Assembly (NCBI GenBank): GCA_963823215.1
Contig: CAWGKT010000006.1
Span: 186,001 to 250,000 of the forward strand
Reading direction: 5' to 3'
Length of the DNA: 64,000 bases
Source: CAIWHR01 sp963823215
Lineage (GTDB): Bacteria > Pseudomonadota > Gammaproteobacteria > Burkholderiales > Casimicrobiaceae
Part shown: piece after piece, positions 28,448-35,910 of the stretch
Position numbering within the stretch: the stretch's first letter is position 1
How the letters are laid out: each line of letters begins with the position of its first letter
The notes under the pieces: generated by a model
Told to the model about the DNA's origin: nothing
What the model saw: only the letters and a program-made list of their open reading frames with translations
Databases searched by the model: none
Position numbers and translations under genes: made by a program

Positions 28448-29520
28448 CGGACCCCCGCGCTTGCGGCTGTCGCAACTGCGCGGTCCCCGAGGCGGGCGCC
28501 ATTTGCGTCTCGGGCGGGCCCGGCGACGTCTTGTTCCGGCATCAGTGCGAGCGCGGTCAGCGCCGCCCGACGGTGTTCGCGTCCCTGCCCCACAGCCAGC
28601 GCCACGCCCGGAGCGATCAGAGTGAAGGGCCTCGCCGCGCGCTCGGCGGCAAGCACCCACGCCGTCAGGCGCGCGATCCGTGCCTGCGGGCCCAGCGTTG
28701 CGGGGAGCGAATCCCAGAGGAGACTGACCGGCCCGCCGCCGCCGCCGCCCTCGAACTGCTTCGTATGCCATCCGGCGCCGCGCGCGACGGCCTTCCACGC
28801 CACGCGCTGCAGCGTATCTCCCGGCTGATAAGTGCGCAATCCGGCGAGATCGGCGTCGGAACCACGCGCGACCGCGACATCATCCTGGCCGGCATCTCCC
28901 TTGGGGAGCGGAGGCGGCCCGATTTCCGGTGTCGGAAAGGCAATGCCGGCGAGTGGAAAATGGACGTACGCCCACGCGCGCCACAGCCCCAGCGGGAAAT
29001 CGGACGACAGCGTGATGCGGCCCAGTACGATCCTGCCGCGGCGCGGGGTCAGAAGCTCGAGGGCGACCGGCAAGGCCGCGTCCGGCACGACATCGACAGT
29101 CACGGTCAAGCAGCCGCGAGCGCCGAGCGTGATCGCGTAGCGCGGCGTCGCGCCGCCGTCCAGCACGAGCGTGAACGGCATGACGGCGCCAGCGAATGTC
29201 TCGCCGGCGGCAAGGGGACGCAACTCGATCCCCGACAGATTGCGAAACGTGTGGACGAGCGCGGCGGACATGAGTCCGGCCAGCATGAAAGTCACGACGA
29301 AGCCGAGCGAGAGCGAGTAATTGAGCGAGGTGAGCACCGCGATCCCGAGCGTTCCCAGAAAGGCGATGCCGCGTCGCGTCGGGAGGATGTAGATTCGCCG
29401 GTGGCGCAGGACAACCGGATCGTGGTCGCCTGGGGCATGGCGGAACAAACGCTGCAGGTAGTCTTGACGCCAGGAACCGATGACCGCCGCGGCGCTGCGG
29501 GTGAGGGTGGACGCGGGCAT
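28444..29520 (-). CDS. DUF58 domain-containing protein
   Basis: A 358-residue protein with two N-terminal membrane helices (RGIAFLGTLGIAVLTSLNYSLSLGFVVTFMLAGLMSAALVHTFRN region) and a C-terminal DUF58/vWA-like domain with the characteristic DLAGLRTYQPGDTLQRVAWKAVARG segment. DUF58 proteins work with MoxR ATPases as putative chaperone or assembly factors. ATG 29520 was chosen because the sequence upstream is the moxR gene in another frame. Overlaps tgpA by 4 bp. Confidence 0.9.
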   Translation of the reverse strand: MPASTLTRSAAAVIGSWRQDYLQRLFRHAPGDHDPVVLRHRRIYILPTRRGIAFLGTLGIAVLTSLNYSLSLGFVVTFMLAGLMSAALVHTFRNLSGIELRPLAAGETFAGAVMPFTLVLDGGATPRYAITLGARGCLTVTVDVVPDAALPVALELLTPRRGRIVLGRITLSSDFPLGLWRAWAYVHFPLAGIAFPTPEIGPPPLPKGDAGQDDVAVARGSDADLAGLRTYQPGDTLQRVAWKAVARGAGWHTKQFEGGGGGGPVSLLWDSLPATLGPQARIARLTAWVLAAERAARPFTLIAPGVALAVGQGREHRRAALTALALMPEQDVAGPARDANGARLGDRAVATAASAGVR

Positions 29521-29591
29521 GGGGGAAACGATGCTTGGGCGATCGTGCGGCGGCACCGCAGGCACCGGCCGGACTGGAACCTGGACAGCGG

Positions 29592-30551
29592 TCAGGGCAA
29601 CGCGACGCCACGCAGCAGCGCCTGCGCCTGCAACGCTCCCGCGCGGGCTCCGCCCGCCAGCCGATGTCCCGCGACCGACGGGAACACCGCCTGCACGTCC
29701 TCGGGCAACACCATCGGCCGCCCGGCCAGCAGCGCCCAGGCGCGCGCGGCGGCGACGAGGAGCAGGCCCGCGCGCGGCGACAGTCCGCGGCGCGCGCCGG
29801 CATCGGCGCCGCTGCCGACATTGCCGCGCGTTGCGGCCAGCAGCGCCTGCACGTAATCGAGCAGGGCCGGCGCGACGTGCACGCCAGCGGCCTCGCGTTG
29901 CCACTCCAGCAGCGTGGGCGGGTCGGCCAGCGCCGGTAGCGTTGCCACCTGCACGCGCCGGTCTCCGCTCACGAGGAGCTCGCGCTCGGCCGCCGGCTCG
30001 GGGTAGCCGATCTCGATGGCCATCAGGAAACGGTCGAGCTGTGATTCCGGCAACGGATAAGCGCCAATCTGCTCGACGGGATTCTGCGTGGCGATGACGA
30101 AAAACGGGTCGGGCAGCTTGCGCGTCTCGCTGTCCTGCGAGACCTGCCGCTCTTCCATGGCCTCCATCAGCGCGCTCTGTGTCTTGGGGGGCGCGCGGTT
30201 GATCTCGTCGGCGAGCACGACGGAGTGAAAGATCGGGCCCGGATGAAACCGGAACGAGCGGGTCTCCGTGTCGAAGATCGACACGCCGAGCACGTCGGCC
30301 GGCAGCAGGTCGCTCGTGAACTGCACGCGTGCATATTTGAGGCCGAGGGTCGTCGCGAGCGCCTGTGCGAGCGTCGACTTGCCGACGCCCGGAATGTCCT
30401 CGATCAGCAGGTGGCCGCGCGCGAGAAGGCAGGCGAACGCGAGCCGCAGCGGGTCCCGCTTGCCAACCACGATCCGGTCGAGCTGTGCCAGCACGCCGGC
30501 CAGGCGCTCGGCAATCGGGACATTGGTCTGGCTCAGCGGACGTACGGTCAT
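29592..30551 (-). CDS. MoxR family AAA+ ATPase
   Basis: A 319-residue AAA+ ATPase. Walker A is LIEDIPGVGKSTLAQALA (about residues 47-64), followed by the MoxR signature FTSDLLPADVLGVSIFD, Walker B VVLADEINRAPPKTQSALMEAM and sensor 1 FFVIATQNPVEQIGAYPLPESQLDRF. Such ATPases remodel or mature partner proteins together with DUF58/vWA proteins, which follow directly downstream. Confidence 0.95.
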   Translation of the reverse strand: MTVRPLSQTNVPIAERLAGVLAQLDRIVVGKRDPLRLAFACLLARGHLLIEDIPGVGKSTLAQALATTLGLKYARVQFTSDLLPADVLGVSIFDTETRSFRFHPGPIFHSVVLADEINRAPPKTQSALMEAMEERQVSQDSETRKLPDPFFVIATQNPVEQIGAYPLPESQLDRFLMAIEIGYPEPAAERELLVSGDRRVQVATLPALADPPTLLEWQREAAGVHVAPALLDYVQALLAATRGNVGSGADAGARRGLSPRAGLLLVAAARAWALLAGRPMVLPEDVQAVFPSVAGHRLAGGARAGALQAQALLRGVALP

Positions 30552-30728
30552 GGCTCTTCTTCCCCGGCTCTGGTGCCGTAGCCCGGCACATTATCCTGTA
30601 ATCGAAGGCTGGTCATCCCCGTCGGGCACGGGCTAAACTCCACCCGTCGGGATGCGGAGGCCGTCGGGCGTCCGACCGCCGCACAGCGTTGCTGTGCAGA
30701 ACCCGACCCTGTTGCAGAAGCAAACGCC

Positions 30729-31652
30729 ATGCCCACTGCGTACATCACCCATCCGTCGTTCCTGCTGCACGACATGGGACCCTACCATCCCGAATGTCCC
30801 GACCGGCTGCACGCGATCGGAGATAGGCTCATCAGCACCGGACTTGACAGTTATCTGTGTCACTATTCGGCGCCGGCGGCATCCGCCGAGGAAATCGCCC
30901 GGGTCCACGGCCAGGACTATATCGCCACGATCGAGGTCGAGAGTCCGACGAGCGGCCTCCATTTTCTCGATCCCGATACGGCGATGAACCCGCATTCGCT
31001 GACGGCCGCACGCCACGCGGCGGGCGCGGTCGTGCTCGCCACCGACCTCGTCGTGTCCGGTGAATGCAGTACCGCGTTCTGCGCCGTCCGCCCGCCCGGT
31101 CATCATGCCGAACGCGATCGCGCGATGGGTTTTTGCCTGTTCAACAATGTCGCGGTGGGCGCCGCGCACGCGCTGGCGGCCCATGGCCTCGAGCGCGTGG
31201 CGATCGTGGATTTCGATGTGCATCACGGCAACGGTACCGAGAACATCTTCTCGGCCGATCCGCGGGTGCTGATGGTCTCGACCTTCCAGCACCCGCTCTA
31301 TCCCTACTCGGGCCTCGACAATCCGGCCGCGAACATGGTCAATGTTCCGCTCGCCGCGGGTACTGGCAGCGACGGATTCCGCGATGCCGTGCGTGACCGT
31401 TGGCTGCCGGCGCTCGACCGGCACCGCCCGCAGATCATCTACATTTCGGCGGGATTCGATGCGCATCGCGAGGATCCTCTCGCGGGACTCAATCTCACGG
31501 AAGCGGACTACGCATGGGTGACGCGAGAGCTCATTGCGGTGGCGACGAAGCATGGGCTGGGACGGATCGTGTCGACGCTGGAGGGCGGTTACGCGCTTTC
31601 GGCGCTCGGCCGCAGCGCGGCGGAGCATATCCGCGAGCTAATAGCGGCTTGA
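30729..31652 (+). CDS. histone deacetylase family protein (class II HDAC-like amidohydrolase)
   Basis: A 307-residue arginase-fold zinc amidohydrolase. Active-site elements are intact: RPPGHHAERDRAMGFCLFNN (His-His charge relay), DFDVHHGNGTE (zinc Asp/His), ISAGFDAHREDPLAGL (zinc Asp) and LEGGYAL near the end. Bacterial members deacetylate acetylpolyamines, acetoin-related or protein lysine substrates; which one applies here cannot be told. It is monocistronic, transcribed away from moxR, with TAAACT at 30634 as a possible -10. Confidence 0.93.
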   Translation: MPTAYITHPSFLLHDMGPYHPECPDRLHAIGDRLISTGLDSYLCHYSAPAASAEEIARVHGQDYIATIEVESPTSGLHFLDPDTAMNPHSLTAARHAAGAVVLATDLVVSGECSTAFCAVRPPGHHAERDRAMGFCLFNNVAVGAAHALAAHGLERVAIVDFDVHHGNGTENIFSADPRVLMVSTFQHPLYPYSGLDNPAANMVNVPLAAGTGSDGFRDAVRDRWLPALDRHRPQIIYISAGFDAHREDPLAGLNLTEADYAWVTRELIAVATKHGLGRIVSTLEGGYALSALGRSAAEHIRELIAA

Positions 31653-31710
31653 TCGCGCCGCCGTCGCCGTCCCGGCCGGCGCGATGGCAACAGGGGTTGG
31701 AGGAGGGGGC

Positions 31711-32412
31711 GTGGAGCGACGGCAGTTTCTCGAAACGTGCGTGGCAATCTCCGGCACGGCGGGCCTCGTGGCACTGCCCGCCTGGGCGGACGCGGCGCCG
31801 CGACTCTACGATCGGGCGCAACTCGTCGATGTCCACGGCGCGCCGCTGAAGGCGCGTGCGATCGTCGCCGAGACCAATTACCTCTTTCATTATCCATTCG
31901 TCGGCACGCCGTGCTTCCTGCTCAAGCTGGGTCGACCCGTCGCGAACACGGCCACGCTTCGCCGCGACGACGGGACAACCTACGCCTGGAGTGGCGGCGT
32001 GGGACCCGCGCGCATGATCGTCGCGTTTTCCGCGATCTGCGCGCACAAGCTTGCGTACCCGACACGCGAAGTGTCGTTCATCCGGTACCAGCCGCAACGC
32101 TCGGCGACCTCCGACGCCCAGGTCATTCACTGCTGCGCCGACCACAGCGTCTACGATCCGGCCTCCGGCGCGCGGGTGCTGGCGGGGCCCGCACCGCAGC
32201 CGCTCGCCGCCATCCTGCTCGAATACGATGCGACGACGGACGGCCTGGCCGCGCTGGGCACGGTGGGCGCCGAACAGTTCGAGGCATTCTTCACGAAATA
32301 CGAGTTCAGGTTGGCGCTCGACCACGGCCAGGGCACGGCGCGACGTCCGGTGGGGGCGCGGGCCGTCGTGCGTGAGCTCGCGCAATACTGCAAGCAGACG
32401 ATCCAGTGCTGA
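31711..32412 (+). CDS. Rieske-type [2Fe-2S] protein with Tat signal
   Basis: A 233-residue exported protein. Tat-like signal: ERRQFLETCVAISGTAGLVALPAWA, with RR followed by xFL. The cluster motif is present as CAHK (C-x-H) and CCADH (C-x-x-H) about 30 residues apart, the Rieske pattern. GTG 31711 directly follows AGGAGGGGG, so it is preferred over ATG 31684. It overlaps the next gene's GTG start by 7 bp, linking it to an ABC exporter. It is not the bc1 Rieske subunit: no cytochrome b or c1 follows. The electron-transfer partner is unknown. Confidence 0.78.
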   Translation: MERRQFLETCVAISGTAGLVALPAWADAAPRLYDRAQLVDVHGAPLKARAIVAETNYLFHYPFVGTPCFLLKLGRPVANTATLRRDDGTTYAWSGGVGPARMIVAFSAICAHKLAYPTREVSFIRYQPQRSATSDAQVIHCCADHSVYDPASGARVLAGPAPQPLAAILLEYDATTDGLAALGTVGAEQFEAFFTKYEFRLALDHGQGTARRPVGARAVVRELAQYCKQTIQC

Positions 32413-33191
32413 ACCGGGCGGTCGACTCCGCAATCGTCGTCGTCGACCTCGCCAAGTCCTACGGTACGGTCGTGGCGGTGCGGGGGGTCTCGTTCGCGGT
32501 GCGGCGTGGAACGACGACGGCGCTGCTCGGCGGCAACGGCGCGGGCAAGACGACCACGCTGTCCATGCTGCTCGGATTGCTGACCCCCACGTCGGGGCGC
32601 GCCACGGTGCTCGGCGCGGACATGCCGTCCGATCGCCATCGCGTGTTGCCGCGGATGAATTTCACGTCGCCCTACGTGGACCTGCCCAAGCGGCTCACCG
32701 TCCGCGAGAACCTGGCCGTATTCGCGGATCTCTACGGCGTGCGTCGGGCCCGGGTGCGCATCGAGGCCGTCGCCGCGGATTGCGACATCGCCGGCCTGCT
32801 CGCGCGGCCCTACGGCAGCCTTTCGGCCGGGCAGCGCACGCGGGTGTCGCTCGCCAAGGCGGTGCTTAACGAACCGGACGTGCTGCTGCTGGACGAGCCG
32901 ACCGCCTCGCTCGACCCGGACATCGGCGACCGGATGCGCACCTACCTCGAGCGCTACCAGCATCGCACCGGCTGCACGATGCTGCTGGCCTCGCACCACA
33001 TGGGCGAGGTCGAGCGGCTGTGCGACGACGTGATCATGCTGCGCGCCGGGGTTGTCGTGGATCAGGGCTCGCCCGGCGCCCTGATCGCGCGCTACGGCCG
33101 CGGCAACATGGAAGAGGTGTTTCTCGACATCGCGCGCGGCCGCGCGGACGAGCGCCTCGCCGGCGGCGCGGTGGAGGAATCCACCGCATGA
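32406..33191 (+). CDS. ABC-2 type transporter ATP-binding protein
   Basis: A 261-residue ABC ATPase: Walker A LLGGNGAGKTTT, signature LSAGQRTRVSLAKA (LSAGQ rather than LSGGQ), Walker B VLLLDEPTASLDPD and the switch His in LLASHHMGEVERL. The DrrA/NodI-like type suggests export. It starts at a GTG overlapping the Rieske-like gene and its stop overlaps the permease start, so the three are probably one operon. Confidence 0.93.
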   Translation: MLNRAVDSAIVVVDLAKSYGTVVAVRGVSFAVRRGTTTALLGGNGAGKTTTLSMLLGLLTPTSGRATVLGADMPSDRHRVLPRMNFTSPYVDLPKRLTVRENLAVFADLYGVRRARVRIEAVAADCDIAGLLARPYGSLSAGQRTRVSLAKAVLNEPDVLLLDEPTASLDPDIGDRMRTYLERYQHRTGCTMLLASHHMGEVERLCDDVIMLRAGVVVDQGSPGALIARYGRGNMEEVFLDIARGRADERLAGGAVEESTA

Positions 33192-34021
33192 CGCCCATGA
33201 TGATTCTGCCTCGCCACACGGGCGTGGCGGCGTCCGCGCGGCGCGTACGCGGCGTGCTGCGCCGGCACGCCTACCTGATCCTCAAGTCGTGGACGCGCAT
33301 CGTCTCGATGATGTACTACCCGACGGTGACGATGATCGTCTGGGCCTTCGTCACGCTCTACCTTGCGCCGACCAACGACTTTCTCCGGGACGCACCGGGA
33401 TTCTTCATCGGCGCCGTGCTGCTCTGGGACGTCCTCTTCCGCGGCCAGCTCGGCGTGTCGCTGACGTTCATCGAGGAATTCTATGCGCGCAACCTGGGCA
33501 ACCTGTTCGTCTCGCCGCTGACTCTGCCCGAGTACATCGCGGGCCAACTTGCGGTCAGCGTCGCGCGCGCGCTGATCGGCGTCGGGGGGGCATGCGTCTT
33601 CGCGTACCTGATGTTCCGCTTCTCGATCTTTTCGCTCGGCGTTCCGCTGATCGCGTTTTTCGCGAATCTCCTCGTGTTCGGCTGGGCGATCGGGCTCGCG
33701 ATGTCCGGGATGATCCTGCGGCTGGGCCTCGGCGCCGAGGAACTTGCGTGGGCGGCGATCTTCGTCATCGCGCCGATTTCGGGGGTCTATTATCCGATCG
33801 CGGTCCTGCCGTCCTGGCTCCAGGCGATAGCGTGGGCGATCCCGTCTGCGCACGTCTTCGAGGGAATGCGGGGCGTGCTGCAGGCCGGTGCTTTCCGCTG
33901 GGACCATTTCTGGGCCGCGGTGGCGTTGAATGCCGGCTACCTCGCGCTCGGCGCCGCGGTCTTCGCCTGGGCGATGCGCGACGCACGCAATCGCGGTACG
34001 CTGCTGCAGATGGGCGAATAG
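33188..34021 (+). CDS. ABC-2 type transporter permease
   Basis: A 277-residue permease with about six membrane helices, DrrB/NodJ-like. ATG 33188 overlaps the ATPase stop (ATGA). Segments such as SMMYYPTVTMIVWAFVTLYL, the long cytoplasmic loop LGNLFVSPLTLPEYIAGQL and FVIAPISGVYYPIAVLPSWLQAIAWAIPSAHVFEGMR are typical ABC-2 features. The exported substrate is unknown. Confidence 0.92.
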   Translation: MTPMMILPRHTGVAASARRVRGVLRRHAYLILKSWTRIVSMMYYPTVTMIVWAFVTLYLAPTNDFLRDAPGFFIGAVLLWDVLFRGQLGVSLTFIEEFYARNLGNLFVSPLTLPEYIAGQLAVSVARALIGVGGACVFAYLMFRFSIFSLGVPLIAFFANLLVFGWAIGLAMSGMILRLGLGAEELAWAAIFVIAPISGVYYPIAVLPSWLQAIAWAIPSAHVFEGMRGVLQAGAFRWDHFWAAVALNAGYLALGAAVFAWAMRDARNRGTLLQMGE

Positions 34022-34029
34022 CACGCGAC

Positions 34030-35160
34030 ATGGCCACGATGGCAACGGCAATGCCAGGAAAGGGCACCTACAAGGCGAACGACCCCGCACCGAAGCTGCG
34101 CCGCCTCACCGTGCGCGCGGTGCGCGTGCCGATGCGCGAGCCGCACCAGACAGCGAGCGGCGCCGTAGCCGAGTCGCCGCTGGTGCTGACGGACGCGCTG
34201 TTCGACGACGGCCTCGTCGGCCACAGCGTCGTGTTCACCTATACGCCGCTGGCGCTGCAGCCGGTTGCCGAGCTGATCCGCAACGTCGCGACACTGATCG
34301 ACGGCGAGCCGCTTGCTCCGGTCGAGATCGAGCAGAAACTCGCGCGGCGCTTCCGGCTGCTGGGCACCCAGGGTCTCGTCGGCATCGCGCTGGCGGCGAT
34401 CGACATGGCGTTGTGGGACGCGCTGGCGCGCAGCCACCGCACATCGTTGGTGATGCTCCTTGGAGGCAGCGAGAAATCCTTCCCCGCGTACGGTGCGGTC
34501 GGTTACGACGGCGCCCTGCGCTCGGCGCAGGTGGCCGAGGATTGGGCCACACGGGGGTTCACCGGCATCAAGGCCAAGATCGGCTATCCGACGGTGCAGG
34601 AGGACGTTGCCGTCATCCGCACGATGCGGAGCGCGGTCGGCGACAAGGTGTCGATCATGGTCGACTACAACCAGTGCCTGACGCCCGTCGAGGCCGTGCA
34701 GAGGATGCGCGTGCTCGATGCCGAAGGACTCGCATGGGTCGAGGAGCCGACCCTCGCGCACGACTATGCGGGGCATGCGCTCGTCGCGCACGAGGCCGCG
34801 ACGCCGATCCAGTGCGGGGAGAACTGGTGGGGAACGCTCGACATGCAGCATGCGCTCGACGCGCGGGCGTCGGATTACGTGATGCCCGACGTGATGAAAA
34901 TCGGCGGCGTTTCCGGCTGGCTCCGCGCGGCGGCGCTCGCGCAGGCGAAGGGTATCCGGGTGTCGAACCATCTGTGGCCGGAGATCAGCGCGCAGCTCTT
35001 GTGCGTCACGCCGACGGCGCACTGGCTCGAATACGCGGACTGGTGGAACCCGATCCTGGCGGAGCCGCTCGCCGTCGTCGACGGCATGACGAGCGTGGCG
35101 GGCGCGCTCGGCACCGGCGTGGCCTGGGACGAGGCCGCAGTACGACGGTATTCGGTGTAG
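34030..35160 (+). CDS. mandelate racemase/muconate lactonizing enzyme family protein
   Basis: A 376-residue enolase-superfamily enzyme. Mandelate racemase-subgroup residues are visible: K-x-K in GIKAKIGYP, metal ligands Asp in MVDYNQ, Glu in WVEEPT and Glu in QCGENWW, and the base dyad His in SNHLWPE with Asp in VMPDVMK. It abstracts a proton alpha to a carboxylate; the substrate cannot be predicted. It begins 9 bp after the permease stop, so it may extend that operon. ATG 34030 places the capping domain at the usual distance. Confidence 0.9.
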   Translation: MATMATAMPGKGTYKANDPAPKLRRLTVRAVRVPMREPHQTASGAVAESPLVLTDALFDDGLVGHSVVFTYTPLALQPVAELIRNVATLIDGEPLAPVEIEQKLARRFRLLGTQGLVGIALAAIDMALWDALARSHRTSLVMLLGGSEKSFPAYGAVGYDGALRSAQVAEDWATRGFTGIKAKIGYPTVQEDVAVIRTMRSAVGDKVSIMVDYNQCLTPVEAVQRMRVLDAEGLAWVEEPTLAHDYAGHALVAHEAATPIQCGENWWGTLDMQHALDARASDYVMPDVMKIGGVSGWLRAAALAQAKGIRVSNHLWPEISAQLLCVTPTAHWLEYADWWNPILAEPLAVVDGMTSVAGALGTGVAWDEAAVRRYSV

Positions 35161-35162
35161 CG

Positions 35163-35807
35163 ATGCCCCCGGACGTACCCGAGCATCCGCCTGCGGATGA
35201 CGCGATTGCCGATCGGACGCTCGCACACTACAACGAGCGCGCCGACGGTTTCTGGGAAGGCACGCGCGCGCACGACGTGAGCCAGAACGTCGCGGCGTTG
35301 CTCGCCCACCTCGCAGGCGAGCCGCCGTTTACCCTCCTCGATTTCGGTTGCGGTCCCGGACGGGATCTGCGGACCTTCGCCGCGCTTGGCCACACGGCCA
35401 TCGGCCTGGACGGAGCGGCGCGTTTCGCGGCCATGGCGCGCGCCCATAGCGGCTGCGAGGTTTGGCAGCAGGACTTCCTGCAGCTCGACCTGCCCGCTGC
35501 CCGTTTCGATGGCGTGTTCGCCAATGCGTCGCTGTTTCACGTGCCGAGCCGGGAACTGCCGCGCGTGTTGCGGGAATTGCGTGCGGCGCTGAAGCCTGGT
35601 GGAATCCTTTTCAGCTCCAATCCGCACGGGCGCGGCGAGGAGGGCTGGAATCGCGGGCGGTACGGTGTCTACCATGACCCGGCGAAGTGGCGTGCCTACG
35701 GCACAGCCGCCGGTTTCGAGGAGATCACCCACTATTTCCGCCCGCCGGGCCTGCCGCGCGAGCAGCAGCCGTGGCTCGCCTCCGTCTGGCGGAAGGCCGA
35801 TCCCTGA
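35163..35807 (+). CDS. class I SAM-dependent methyltransferase
   Basis: A 214-residue methyltransferase of the UbiE/type-11 kind. SAM motif I is LLDFGCGPGRDLRTFAALG, followed by the acidic GLDGAARFAAMAR and the FDGVFANASLFHVP motif IV region; the C-terminal part keeps the GYTH-like FEEITHYFRP end. Starts 2 bp after the enolase-superfamily gene, so co-translated. Substrate unknown. Confidence 0.88.
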   Translation: MPPDVPEHPPADDAIADRTLAHYNERADGFWEGTRAHDVSQNVAALLAHLAGEPPFTLLDFGCGPGRDLRTFAALGHTAIGLDGAARFAAMARAHSGCEVWQQDFLQLDLPAARFDGVFANASLFHVPSRELPRVLRELRAALKPGGILFSSNPHGRGEEGWNRGRYGVYHDPAKWRAYGTAAGFEEITHYFRPPGLPREQQPWLASVWRKADP

Positions 35808-35910
35808 CGTCTGGACAGCGTACGCCGCACGGCGCGACGAACCAAAGCCGGTTCGCGCGCTCTGACATGATCGGCGGGACGTTCGACCGAACTCAGTACC
35901 GACCGGAATC

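Noticed and set aside
28448..28798. Arg-rich N-terminal extension of the TgpA-like protein
   Set aside because: It is the DUF58 gene read in another frame; the GTGA overlap at 28444-28447 gives a proper start.
31711..32412. bc1-complex Rieske subunit (petA)
   Set aside because: Cluster motif spacing and flanks differ from PetA, and no cytochrome b or c1 genes follow.
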